Below, piece by piece: positions 46,615-60,300 of a DNA stretch of 64,000 nucleotides. The stretch covers positions 1 through 64,000 of the forward strand of contig QEYB01000825.1 of NCBI GenBank assembly GCA_017562135.1, read 5' to 3'. Below the pieces are notes generated by a model. It had not been told where the DNA came from and made no database searches. It saw only the letters and a list, made by a program, of their open reading frames with translations. Both the position numbers and the translations under genes were made by a program. The stretch is from Dipylidium caninum. Its lineage: Eukaryota; Platyhelminthes; Cestoda; Cyclophyllidea; Dipylidiidae. Each line of letters opens with the position of its first letter. The first letter of the stretch is position 1.

Positions 46615-49419
46615 TCACAACACTTTGACCTTCTTCCCCTCACTGATTCCGTCGTCTTCGTCCTCCAAGCCCTTCGTGTCCTTGTCCCCGTCCTCAGCAG
46701 AGAGGAAAAGCCGTTTATAAGCCGTGTTCATGTAGGGTCGGAACACCCACTCCACGTCCGCCGTGTCCTCCTCGTGAAGAGGGCCTCGCCAGATCTTATA
46801 CACTACCGAAAGGGGAGAAGGCTGGTATGACGATTTAATAAACCCCATTTGTAGGAAGCAAACGCATATCTGCCAGTCGACTTGAAAAAAATTTTAAACG
46901 GGAAAAGGGATACAGATTCCCAGACTACGAATGTAAACCAGTTTGAAGTGTGTAAACTTCTAACCAAGAGGACAAAGAAGCAAAAACCATTGCAATTGGA
47001 TAGGTTAGAGAAACTTATCCCCCAAACACCCCAAATTTCTTTCATGGTGGCGGGCAAGGCTTCATTTGATCTAATTTTGCCATTAACCTGCCTTTAAAGA
47101 AAATGAAGTTTCAGGAGTATTAGGTTTACTCATGGGCTTGTGTGTCTCTGGAGTCAGTCGATCTAGATGGATTGTTCGTGAACAAAATCAGGAACGGTGT
47201 TCAATCATCCTCCATATTTTGACGAATTAAGCATTGTAAAATGCTTTCTGGTCTCCAGAAGTTATAAACACCCAATGGAGTACCTTACAAGTAGTTTGAC
47301 ATGAGTAAGAGAAGTCCAACACTCCTCTAGTGGAAGTGTCAGGGACCAACTTCCGATGACCTAATTAGTGCAGGCATCATTTCGACTAGGGAAGAGTGAT
47401 ATCACCCGAAAAACAGGGGCTTTTTTCATGTGAGGAATGTAATGAAATGGAGTTGGACGTACAACGCATATCAAACCTGGGCCCGTGTTCTTCAATCTCC
47501 AGTTCTTTGTCCACATACTTGTATGTGTGATGCCTAAATTTGGCATAAAAGACAGTTAAAGCCTGATTATAAAACGGGTTAAGGCACAAGGCGCATGGGG
47601 AATAAAAAACTCGAGGCAATGGGCCACACAGTCAGCAGTGGTCACAGTAACCACCCGCCAACGGCGTCTGTAAGAATGTGGAATATGAAAGGCCTTGGAA
47701 ATTTTCCTGTGTAGCTGTTCAGATTTTTAATGAGAAACCAATTTTAGCTGGTGTAAAAAAATTTGTAGACGTATTAACGGCCTTCTAAGGGGTCAATTAT
47801 GCATGTGAAACCAGAAAGGAGTTGCAACGGGCAATAAGTGATGCACAAAAAATGAATTCTGCTTCGAGCTTGGACACTACAATAATCACAATGATTTTAA
47901 GGAATAACGCTGACGCGATTTTAATTCTTTTAAAACTAACTAACAGTTTTTAAAGTGATACTTCTTATACAGTTTACAGTTCAAAGGCTTAAAAATCTTT
48001 TGAGGATAAACCAGACCGAGTGATGCTTTTCTCCTTTAAAGTTGAAATCTCAGTTAAAGGACGAAGCCAGATTTCAACCAGGGATATGAACCAGGTAGCA
48101 GATAATAAAAAGTCCTATGAAAAAGAGATTCGCCAGATCTAGTTCAAATAATCATACAATCAGCCTAGCAATGGAAATATGCAAGTCATGGAAAGAAAAC
48201 TTTAAAAGGTCGCAGGACAAAGTCGCAAAAAGCCTAGCGATTAGGAAAGCGCAAGTACGTGCCATTGAGACGCAATGAGGTGGGTTTTCGATTTAAGAAA
48301 GTAGAAGGCACCCTGATCCATTGCCCTACCTAAATCTGATAATATCTTCATCTTCATACCAAACCACCACCCGCTTTGAGTCCTCTTTCGGCACAGGGAA
48401 AAGGTGTTTGAGGATGCAGCGCACTCTCATGCCCAAACGTGTGTTGAGTCCGTGGAACAAATGTTGGGGATAAGCCTGTGGAAACTTGGCCCCGCTTCCT
48501 CGACCTTTCTCATCAAAGTCGTGTCGCATAACGACGTTAAAAAGAGTGAATTTTGCTGTCGGACCGAAGGGCAAGTGACTCACTATCAGAGTATCTGGCA
48601 CGCCACGAGTCTCGTTTACAACCAACACGTCGGTTATCTGTCAAGAAATCCACCAAAATCTTATAGTTAAAAATTGGTCAGCACCACGTATCAAAGTCGG
48701 TTAATACAATTTAACCTTCTCTATATTTACTACAGATTATCCGTCAATGTAAACGTCCCCGCAAATTATCTACATGGCTCTGGTAAATTTGATAATGGTG
48801 AAAGATATTTAATGGCCTCATTAAGCTGACCGAAGGCAAAAAACAATTGCATAAAACTGTCAAGTCATATTTTCTCACCTGTCGAGCCATGCAGGCATTG
48901 ACGAGGTCTTTTGTAAGGTAGTTGCCTCGGTTTATTTTTGTGGCGTTGGGTATCAGGTGACGCAACTCCTTAGCGAATTCCTGAAGTTTTGAACTTGGCG
49001 ATCGAGAAGTGGTGATAACAACTCGGGGATCTTCTGCGCCTGCCCAGTAGTACTCGTCGTCTTCTAATCTAAGATCACCTTCACCACCATCGTCACTCCA
49101 ATCGAGTTCCTCATTAACATCCAGCGCGTCATTAGCGATTTCCTTCGGCAACCGTTTCCCTTCAGCCAGAGCGGCTTTTACCATCTTCTTCTTCTGCCTG
49201 CGGGCCTCATCACGCGCCTCAATGGAGCGGCGGTATATGAACTCTCTGCGCAATCGAGCTTGGCGTTTGAGCTAGATTAACACGTTATTGATTTGAGAGG
49301 CTCGGTTCACCCTTGAACATAGTGTTATGAAAAATTAAACGTTTTGAAGAAGTATGTCGAGAGACTTTTGTTTTCAACGGATAAAAAGCAATAAGCAGAC
49401 CAACGCACGCACTCACCAT
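46615..49419 (-). CDS. IMP4: IMP4, U3 snoRNP Brix-domain protein
   Basis: IMP4 acts in the small-subunit processome with IMP3 and MPP10, pairing U3 snoRNA with pre-18S rRNA in the nucleolus. Five exons: 49,417-49,419 (the ATG alone), 48,879-49,271, 48,330-48,637, 47,463-47,533 and 46,615-46,802. The joined 320-residue protein shows ARLRREFIYRRS at the start, DDEYYWAGAEDPRVVITTSR, LIVSHLPFGPTAKFTLFNVV MRHDF, LKHLFPVPKEDSKRVV, and at the end EEDTADVEWVFRPYMNTAY with KRLFLS. This is the complete Brix domain of IMP4. All splice phases agree. Human IMP4 has 291 residues; the excess here is an acidic, lysine-ended tail. The gene is convergent with the FANCA-like gene, 370 bases away. Confidence 0.96.
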
Positions 49420-51329
49420 CACGTCGATTGCTGCAAGTAGCACATATTCCAAGGCCGCTTGTAAGGTAAATAAAACAACCAAATTCAATGTGTAATTTCA
49501 GAGTTAATACACCTATCGCAAACCAAATGCTTTCATTTTCGAAATACAATTTTTTGTGTTGCTGCACGTATATGTACATTAAAATTTACTAACCTTACAA
49601 TTTAAGGTCGCTAATTAAAGCAAATGCCACTTTTTGTTGCTTGCACTATTTTGTATTGGTATTTTTGCTTTTCTCATAGTAAGACGGAACCACTGAGTTG
49701 GTAAAGCAATGCTTCCAACCATCCTTTGAGGCCAGGTTGCCAATTAAAAAGAAACCTGTTATAATGCAATAAGTACAGGCGTGTTTCGCGGATTTCTGTG
49801 TTTTTTCCTATTGCAACACTAAAAATGATTGAAAAAAGGAGTGACTTGAAGTAAACTATGTTTATCGTTTAGGTCTGCAAACGGCCTTGACTTGCTCTGA
49901 ATGACTCGTAAATTTCTCAATCTCTTAAATGTGATAGGTTGGGTGACTTTTCCGCTGAACCGACGATTCAGCAGCCAAGAAATTATCTGATATCATAGGA
50001 TACAATATGCCCTGCTTTGTTAACTACGAACTCCTTAATAGTCTATTTAACCTCAATGCTTGATTAACCTGATGTGAATTTGAAGTTTAGCCTTGTTTTT
50101 GCATTCTATGTCGAATGTGCCTCTTCATTTATAGTCCTTATTCCACATTCTATTTCTGCCGTTTCTAGGGTTCTATTTTTCAGTTTTGGGGCTATCCTTT
50201 CCTTCGTGATAAGTGGGCCCGTTAAGGGATGACTTATTATCCCCCAAAATAAGCTGAAATGTCGCCGAAATCCCGGTTTCCATAGGTGAACTTTATAAAC
50301 ACTAACATTAGAATGTGCGGTCCCATAAATTATTTTATTTCCTCCCTTACATAATGGTATCCTCCGCGCTACTAAAATGTCATGTCTTAACTTAAAAATT
50401 ATTTCCCTGTTCTGAAAGGCCTAATCCGTTCGAGGTTTCCGTGTGAATCATGATTTCACCAAGAAGACGAATTTTGATAGCGATCCTCTTTTGGACTGAC
50501 ACGAAGATAGGCAGAAGTGTAAGTTTCAGATCCAGCATTTCTTAATTCCACTTTTTCTCTGCACCTAAATTCTTGGCAATATCATTGTTTCCCAGCAATC
50601 TTTACCAAGATTTGGCATCTTCGGAAGGTACTCCTTGCAATTAATCTTGATATAGATAGCGATCTGGCGAAACCTTCGATGTATCCTGTATTTTTTTCGC
50701 TTTTATTGTCATCTTAAGTTAACAGAGAAGCCCGATTTCAATCCGTCGCGTCGTAACCAGACTGGTAAAAGTGAAACCGTGAGGGTACTTTTGGGGTATT
50801 TTGGGTTTAAGGTTGGCCATGCTACTTGGTGCCGTGTTTGGCCAATAAATAATCTAAAGTGCGGTGGTCAATTCTCCTTCACAATCCCCTAATTAGACGT
50901 GCCACTTTCACGCTTTGATCATACCCCTTGCCCGCCCCTCCAATAAACCATTTTTGGCATTCTCGATGGGGTCACCGACCAGTTTGACTTACGCCGGCTC
51001 ACCGTCAGCTCCAGGGGAATAGCGAGCACTTTAAGCCACCCTCGAGGGGAAAGAGCAGCTGTACATTTTCGTTGGACACTTGGAACTACACACGACTCTA
51101 CTCAGCTAAGTTTCCTACTCTAAAACTTGGCTTCGGTGCCCTCGACGTGGTGAAATGAGAGTGGAGGCTAATAATGCATAAAATTTGAAATGCAAAAGAT
51201 CAAGTGAAGGGGGAGAGGGGGGGGAGAGAGGGAGGGTGACAGCTTGCCAAGCTGCAGCAGAGTTGGGGAGGATGTGGGAGGAAAGTGCGCCTCCCCGCAT
51301 TCCCCCCCCCCTGCACCCCGAGGCGCCCA
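49420..51329. other. Intergenic between IMP4 and the BMP-type gene, AT-rich then GC-rich
   Basis: About 1.9 kb on the 5' side of IMP4 and the 3' side of the ligand gene. A minus-strand 84-codon frame at 49,325-49,579 overlaps the IMP4 upstream region and has no recognisable motif. Short frames elsewhere look random. Composition turns GC-rich near 50,900. Confidence 0.5.
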
Positions 51330-54300
51330 TCATTTGCAGCCGCAAGACTTCACCACCATATCGGGACGATGATTCAAAACCACCCGATTGTCTGTCTGGA
51401 AGTAAAGCATCGGCAATGCCTCCAGCTCATGTGGGACGCAACAAGGCGGGGGCACCCGCTGCGCCGAGGTGGTGGTGGCGGCGGCGGCGTTACCGGAGGA
51501 GGTGGGGGCGACCGATTTCGACGTGGCAGTGGAGGAGCGGAGGAAGCGAAACCAGACACTCTGAAGCACCGCGTGATTGGTGGGATGAGTCTCCTGGCCC
51601 AGAGGGAAGGTGCACGCCCCGGTGCAGACACCGGCGTCGAAGGTGACCGGTGCGAGGATCCAGTCGGTCATATTGAGCTGCGCAAAATTCACCACCATCT
51701 TCCGACGTCGACAGTACCGTTTTGACGGACTATTCTTAATCGTCACTATTGAGTGCACTTTGGTGAATTGCACCTGGACCAGATGAGAGGGGGAGGACAG
51801 TCACTCACCTCGTAAAACCATCATCTTAGGTCTTTGATGAGTGACTTACCGTGTTCCTCTTAGACCTTCGTAGGACTGGGGGCGAGTTGGGCGACTTTGC
51901 CGTGGAATACTGGGGTTCGTATCCGCGTACGTAGGACAAGGGAGTGTTGCGCATGGAGTCCCCGCCCAACTCCTCCTTTCCTAAAGTCAGTATTTTAATC
52001 CAGACTGCATAAGTATTTCCCAAGTGAGGAGTTTTACGTCCCCAGAGCCCGGTAAGCAGATCAGTCGACTAAAAATTGTGGCCTGATGCACAAACGTGGA
52101 GGTGGATGCGTCTCGACGACAACCCCACAGTGGCGTGTTTCGTGCTGAATCGACACCCGGGCCGGTAATACGCGTCCTCTCTATCGTCCCACGTGCATTT
52201 CGCATCTACTCTCGAAAGAGGAGGCTTCTTCACGCCTTCTTGCGACTCGATTAATACCGAAGACTCTTCTAGGGGGCGATTGACGGAATTGTCTGCGCAG
52301 TCGCGAAAATGGCATCTACGAGGGGAGCGTCGTCGCCGCTGACAAGCGCTTGGCGACAGGCAAAGTAGCTGTGACGGCTAAATGCCTCACTCTCGGTCGG
52401 AAGTAGATCTTATCGCCTTCATGGCAAAACAAACCCGCTTAAGTGAAATTCTCTGGGGGGGGTGGCACAACCGGCGTCGGTTTTCGTTGGCACCGTCAAT
52501 CAGAAGAATGCAACGTCAGGACTTAATAAAATGCCAATTTGACGGCTATTTTACCCTCTGTGGTGGTCGGTTGAGGCAACTGGGCCGCCGTCCAGTGACG
52601 ACAGTAGACAATGAGGCAGGGTTGCAGGCGTCCGGCGTTGGGGAAGTGTCGTTGCACGAAGTTCACCTCTCCGGGATCGCGAACGACAGTCCCGTCGTTG
52701 TAGGTCGCCTTCAAGATGAGTTCTACAGAAAACAACTCGTCCACATGAGTATTAATGGCAAAAGTAAATCACAAAAAAGCACTTCAGTGGGATCAATTCG
52801 GCCTACTCGTAAGGACACCACGTTTGTCAAGCTTCGGTGGCATAAAATATGATTTTTTAGAAGGCACGCTGATGTAGGAGAGAGCTGATAAAGGGTGGTG
52901 TTGTCTCCTTTTCAGAAGAACCTTGACCTCGAGACTGGTCAGTTTTTCCTCCAAAATTGCCATCTCAATTACGCTCAGGGTGTGTTTTTAGTTGAAAAAC
53001 TGTCATTTACTCGTCTTACGTTCTCATTCTGTTCAAGATCTGACCACCAGTGGTTAGAAAACACATTGAAAACATAAAACAGTTTCGTGTGAGTCAGTGT
53101 GATGGAGCGAGGCGATCCCACGCCGATATCGGAGAGGAGGCTGTCCTATCCCACTTGCCAACCGGGCATGCTGAGTAGACCGAGGGCGAGAGGACGTGGA
53201 ATTTTACTCGCAAAAAACTCGCCTGTTTTCTGCCCACTACCACCACCACCTCCACTAATAAACTCTACCGCCCTTCCCATTGTTGCTCCCACAAGGAGAT
53301 TTGACAGGGACGGAGAGGGGAGAGTGGCCGAGGAGAGGGGGAAGACAGGAATTTGGCAGTGAAAGTGCAGTGTGCAGTGAATCGCCGCTCCGGCGTGTCC
53401 TCTCTACCCTTCACAAGGTTACGGCACTTCTTCTTGCCTTCATCTTAACATCAACTCGCGGGGAGCGGGTTTGTTTCCGACGTGGTTCGGGTCAGCTGGA
53501 CACCTCCGACATGCTAAGGCTAAAGACCTTTTCAGCTGTCGTGTCCACCTTCGTACGCAGGGATACCGAAAATGGACACTTTGTTGTCGGCCAGGGTGAC
53601 CAACTAGTTTTCTTGGTCGCTGGGACCTCACATACGCCGCCCATTAGTGCGTTTGCGCCGACTGCCTAAGCTATTTGTTTGGAAACTATTAAACAGACGT
53701 TTATGGTTTATCTTTGTTCAACTGTGACTGGGAAGACATATTACAATGTTTGCCCTATAATCTTACTTATGAGCGTTATAGGTTTTCTTCTCGTACATGT
53801 TGGAGAATTTTTCCGCACATGTACCCCATTTTTTTCTTTACTTTTCTCCGAAACCAGATGAAACAAAACCCGAATTCTAGCCTTTCTTGTATGGATTCAA
53901 AATGAATCATAACGTGGCTCATCAAACCAGAAACACTGGTGAAACGCTCGAAGATGGGACCACTAATGAAGAAAATGCTCGATTTTGATTCAAAAAAGCC
54001 GTTTTGGCACTTTGAATATTGTCAAGGCACCTCGAGGCAGACAGCTCGACCCTTGTTGATAACGTAAATTTTGTGTGATAATTGAGAGCGATCAAACAAA
54101 CGTGTAGATAAAATAAATCATCAAGACACACCCTTAAGCCGAAATTTCATTGGAAAAAAAGAAAAGTACAGCTAGTATACGATGGAATGACAAAAGAGTG
54201 ATAATCCATTTTTTTTCATTGACCGCCAGGCGAAACCGTAACAGCGGCGGAGTTGTGTTGCCGTGGAGTTAGTTGATTTCATGCATGAGAAGAAACTTAT

Positions 54301-57300
54301 GAGGAGAAAACGACCAGCCTCGTGCAATCCGCACGGCCTAAATGACAAATTAACTCCTATCTACGCTATGAAATTTTACCATATACTCCATCTTCGCGCA
54401 ATATTTCTTCGACTCACTATTACCTCTTTTGTGTTCTAAAATTATTTTCAAGAGAAATTAATACAACAGCCAAGACGAAATTATAAAAAATAGCAAGCTG
54501 GCAGAAAATTAGAAAATTTCCCCCAAAAATCTTTATTTTGTCGTTTTTATTGTAGTTTATTCCGGCGCGATAAAACAAACAAAATAGAGAGAATTGGCCT
54601 TCCGTTTACCGCTACTTAATTTGACGCACGTTTCATATTTAGCAGCCAAAGAACTGCTGAATTACTGTTTAAAGCTTAAATCACTTGTCCGCGTTAAGCG
54701 TGTGTTGGATGAATTATATGTTATGCGTGAAGCGAAACTGATGAAGAATAAACAACCAGCATTGCTCGATCGGCTGAACGACGATCAGGTAACGTTTTAC
54801 TTACTGTGGACAATTTAAATAACTTCTCTACAATATACAATTTTGCCACATCCCCCGCATTCACTTGGTATCTCACCAGCCGGTTATTACCTTTCTCGTA
54901 ATTACTAGTTTGTTTTGAGAGAAAACACGTAATAACTAAAATAGTGGTTAAACAGATTGTCTTAGAAACCACTGTCGATGGATCCACTGAGTCATAAACT
55001 GGCGCCTACACTTTGAGGCGTAAATGAAAGCCATCGAAGCTTTCAATACCAGCCACGTTGGACAACTTCCGCAAGGCGTCTTCACAAGGACACCTCCTGC
55101 CAAATGACAATGCCGTTTTATACTTGCCTGTGGCAACACCCGCAGAGCACACAGTCTTTAATGCCATCACCACTCGATGTGGACTTCGCGGCGACCCGCA
55201 GCCGTTCTCTCCACCTGCATACCCCAGCCCCGTCGCGAGACGCTGATAAAACGGCAAAAGCGAGGACTCAGGGTGAGACACTTTCGATGCCCTTGCGGAC
55301 TCGACCAGTACACCACCGCAGTGAGGACTCCAAGTGTCAGAGGCGGAAATGGGACAACAACTACACCGCGTCCGGTTCGACCTAAACCACACTCAGTCCG
55401 GAGGTGGCAGTCGGCATCCGCGAGAGTTAACTCCAGAAGGTGGCAAAGAGCCACGGAGCAGAGCGTATTTCAACCAGGCCATTCACCCCGAAGCAAATCT
55501 CGTCCTCTCCACCTCTCCGCGCCTTCCAATGCCTTCTCGGCGACTGTCGAGGCGTCTTTCACTACCGTGGTGTTCTGTCTCACCTCCAGACAGTTACGCT
55601 GATTTTGACGGGCTGTCGTACAGACCAAACACGTTCTCATTTCATCCGCCTGGGCCAGCTGCCTTCAAGCGTCTCCGCTGGCTCCATACACCGCCTCAGA
55701 ACCGCGTCCGCGAGGTCTCACGCCTGGCAGAAGGCGAAGATGTCCACGCGATTGTGTCTTTCTCAGTGGCCGCAGAGTTTCGGAGGCGGCGAAGTGCGCC
55801 CAACCTGCCACTCCGGCTGCGGGCAGTTTGCCCCACGGCATTCGGGCCATTTGCGTGTGTGTTGCCCAAGAAATTCTCTCCCAACCAGTGAATTACTAGT
55901 GCACCCACCAGCATCCCTATTTCATCGGCTAAATACCATTAATTTGTCTCATTATCCGCCTTCAGCTCCGTGAATAAACATGCGTTATTAGCGGAAATAC
56001 CAGAGATCCAGTTGAATCCTGCACCAGCGCACTCTACTGCGCCTAACCTTTCAGGCAGTGGTTGTTTGTTGTGCTTCCTCACTGCCTGTGGCATTTGCGC
56101 TTGTCTACCACTCGCCTCGGCTCCCGCACCCCCTACCGCGACCAGATCGCTTCCCGTCTGCCATTTCGCCCCACTTACCCCGCCCTCTCTGCGCCTCTGG
56201 CCGCCGTGAGCACGACCAGGCGCAATTGCCGGCCATCGGATGAGAATTCGGGAAATCGGGTGCTCCGCCACCAGTCCACTCGTCTTGGACCGTCAGCTTG
56301 TGACACCTTCACTCGCAAAGTTTCCCTTTACCGAAAGGGATGCCATCGAGTGTGGAAATGACGGCGGTTAAGGAAGACACTTTGCATGGTAGCTTTGAAA
56401 TGCCATCGCGCCTCCACGTGCCCGTTTCCCCTCGGTGAGACCAACGAGAATGAGTTAGTGACGTCTGCTAGTGCCGATGAACGTGGCACGAAGTCCGGAG
56501 GTCGTTTCACCAAATGTTGCATGGACCGTCAGCCAAATGCACAGCTCCCCGTGGCGGTTTTGCCGGGTCTTCCAAGGGGCCGAAGATCAGGCTCGTGTAA
56601 CATCAGGAGGACACTCAAAAAATCCGCCACGTTGGACCTGCGTCGGGGCATCGGGGCACCGAGAACGGCTTGTCTCAGCCCCACTGACAGACTCATGGTG
56701 CCAAGAACGGACCGGAGACGGGGAACATCACACCGGTGATGCAAATTATTGCGCTTCGCACGAGGCGGCCTCGGTCCAAATGAACCCCCAGCCAGTCGCA
56801 TGCACGCCGAACGGTGGGAGAACTCGAGGACGGTGACAGCCGACTGTCAAGCGTCCCCCGCTCGTGGGCGGCGCTGAGGGTCAGGCCCCCCGAGCGGCGT
56901 GGGGTGGAGGGGGACGGAGGCGAAGCAAGAAGAAAAAAAGCAGAAAAACTCCTCACCTCCGTTAACGTCCGTCTGGTCAGAGCGGAGCCACGACGTGAGC
57001 GCCTCGTTTGCCTTAAACACGATCCATCCGTAGTAGTACCGAAATATGCGCTTCGTCTCGAGGAGGTGGAGAGTCTCCCTCCCGTCGGGGTCGCTTTTAA
57101 CGTAGAAAAGTTTAAGCTACAAAGAAGGCAAACAGAGGCTACAGAGTTTGGACCATTCGCGTTGTCAGATGGCACAATTCTTCCTTCAGGGGATGCATGC
57201 TACGCCTTCTCGGTGAATGATTACTTTGCCCAGTGTTTTGGAGAAAATTCCACGGGGTGGAAACTAAATTGTGGCTACACAAAAAGCCTATTTGTTGGTA

Positions 57301-60300
57301 AATTTAAGGCCCTGTTGGACGTCCAGTGGGCACACCACGGCGGCCGAGTTGAAGCCGCACGCATGGACGAGCGCCGGAGCCGCGGCACTCGGACGTCGTC
57401 CGATGGTGGTCGACTGTGTTCATGGCACCGCAGACAGGCGGACGGACGGGAGGAAGCCTTCCGATGGCCCAAACACAGTCGTTAAGTGCTCCCCTCTCAG
57501 TTGCCTCTTTCAGCGACCAGTGAAAACACTTCATTCAAGTGGTAGGACCTCAGCGCATACCCACTGAAAACCGTCGCCTTCGCCTCCGCCTCCTTCGCCG
57601 TTGAGGAAGGAGGCGGTGTTCCTCCTCAGCGGTAGGAAAGCATTGATGTTACAAAAAAACCCTGGCTGCCCTGCCTGAGCTATGGGCGATAAGAAATCTC
57701 CTCGAACGTACAAAAATAAAGGGATGCAGTGACGTTGTCCTGCCGTAAGACCGGGGCACTCTCATCGAGTACGGTGACAGCATCGGCGGCGGCGCGAAGG
57801 GCGAGTTGAGGGCGGAGCGGTGCCACTCACTGCCAGCCGCTCGGTAGAGATGAAATTCGGCCTGAATGGGGACTGTGTGTGGCGGAAGTTGTGTGACTTT
57901 AAAAAAATACTGTTGCTGCGAGGCGGAATCTAAAACGAAAGGAGGAGGAGGATGAAGAAGAGAAGGAGGACGGGATGCTGCAACCAATTGTTCGGCTCTC
58001 GGGCCCCGCAAACACGCTCCGCCTCCTTGTTCTGCCCAGACACCAACGCGGTGTCTTCACGGCTTCGGGGAGAGGAAGGCGAATCGCCTCGCTTTTTGGA
58101 TGAACCACAGCTTCGTCTGTGGGTAAGTGATTTTTCAACAAGCGAAACACCACGTGGCCTCCGCCTCGCGGTCTTTATGATTTGGTTAATTAATTCACTT
58201 TCTGCCCCCGCGATGTAATTCGGGGGTGTGTGGGCGGAGGGCGAGGAATTCTCCCCTCAAATCATGGCAGTCTTGCGGCGACCCTGTCCAGTGTGACGGG
58301 GCTGAAATTAGTCGCTTCGCGTCGCCCTCCCGAGCAACTCCGTCCCGTCGGAGGCGACGGACGCTCTACACGGAGGTGCAAGCGCCGCCCCGCTGCCCGA
58401 CTCACGCCGCTTGGGCTGCCACTTTCCTGCTGTTTATAAACGTCCCAGACCACATGGCGCCTCGCATGTCACCTCCAGCTTTCGTCCAACAGGCGATCGC
58501 CTCTTCATCTCCATTCCCAAGTCCCGCATCTCCAACTGCCAACCCCCCGTCCTCCACGCTCATGTCACGCCACTCCAAAATTTGTACGAACAGCTGTGCT
58601 GTTGAGACTTCCCTTCACTTCCGCCCTCGCTCCAGCTGTCTCCCCACGTAACACTGACTTTTGCCCAGCCTCCCGTGGCCTGCGGGTTCAGGGAACCGGA
58701 CGTCTCCTCGTCCCGACCGCGCGTTCGCTTCTCAGCAAGGCCGACCAGGACGGCTGTCTGTGGTAGACTTTGCCTAGATCTGTGCCCTCCTCACTTACTG
58801 CATGCCAATGACAAGGCGGTAAGACCGGCGGTCGTTTCACTGGTTGTAATTATTTTTCGCTACACACTCACCGGATGAGTAAGTTGTCTGCCTTTTGAGA
58901 AGAGAGGGAGAGTTGTTTTATAGCCGCTACGACTGGCGTACCCGCGGTGTCAGGGACGAAATCAAGAATCTCACGCTATATAAGATGCTGAAAGTTGGAG
59001 GAGACTTCGCTAGCTCAGCCCTCTCTCCTTATCAGGCGCCATCTCCCATCTGGAGAAGCACACACACACACACACACACACACACGAAAGAGTCGTTAGT
59101 TTTCATTACCTCAGCTGCCGGCGGAGGAGGGAGGAGGGGGAGGAGAGTAAAGCCGAGAATCAATGGCAGACTCTGGCCTCCGTAGGGCAAAAGACTTTGC
59201 CACCCTCGCTGTTTGGCCTGCAGTCGCCTGCTCCGGATGAAGATGGCACAGACAGGCGTTCTTCATCAACTTTTCTATTCCCCACCCTAAACATCCACTC
59301 GGAGACTTCGGAGGCCGCGGGGAGACCCCCTGGCCTCAATTAACAAAGCACGCCGTGCAATGTGATGCCGGTGGAGGTGTCGAAAACCATATGGTGGCTA
59401 CCGCCTTATCTTCACGTGTCCCCTCTCGAGACGGGGAGGTGGCATCCTGTCGCACGAGGCTTGATTAGTTGACGGTCTGGCAGGATTACTGCGGCTCTGG
59501 TGTATCTGCACCCTGACACAGCCTTTACCACCACGAAATCCTACAATTACGTATTTAATAGGACATCCTGCTTTAACAAAGGAGGCATAGAGGACAAAAT
59601 TCCTCCGGTCACTAGTGTCGATCAAAGGCAAATAATGGAGCGGCTGGATAGGAAAGCAGACCTAATCGGGCGTGATTTGTGTGAGGCGAGGAGATGGAGA
59701 TGTGTGGCCTTCACAAACCCGTGTTATCGCCTCCGCGTCCATAATCACCTCACTGTTAACGTGCTCCCCCTACCTTGAAGTTGTGGGGAAACCAGGCATC
59801 AGAACACTTCCTCCCTGCTCTGGGACCAGCAGATGACAGTCTCTGGACCGATAATTTCTGCACTATGCCTCTTTTATTCTCATACCACCCATAATTAAGT
59901 ATATGGCTTCTGGGTAATGCGTTTTACCGCGAGCACAAGTGATGACCTAGAGAAACGTTAAAAAGTCGAACAAGTCTAAAACTAAAGCACAGTTTTGAGA
60001 GAAGAAGCCGATGAACAAAGTTAGTTAACCCTCGGACTGATTTCTGCCTCATTTTAATGCAGCATGAGAACACGCGCGGAATACCAGCACGCAGGGAAAG
60101 GGACGCCACCTTCGTGGCATTTGATTGGTGGATTCAAAAAGGGGACTTCCGTTTGTTGATAATGCTGATCCGTCCTAAGTTGTCAAATTCTCTTTTCTCT
60201 ACACTGAGTGCACTCCGAATAAACGTTACGGTTTAATTAAGATAATAGTAATAATTTTTTTAGCCTTTGTATCAACTGATCAGTGGTGGCGTAAACAATA

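Noticed and set aside
55177..57485. Several long plus-strand frames (for example 55,334-55,891 and 56,814-57,485)
   Set aside because: They overlap the intron and the third exon of the minus-strand BMP-type gene. The 56,814-57,485 frame is the opposite-strand shadow of the prodomain exon at 56,957-57,116.
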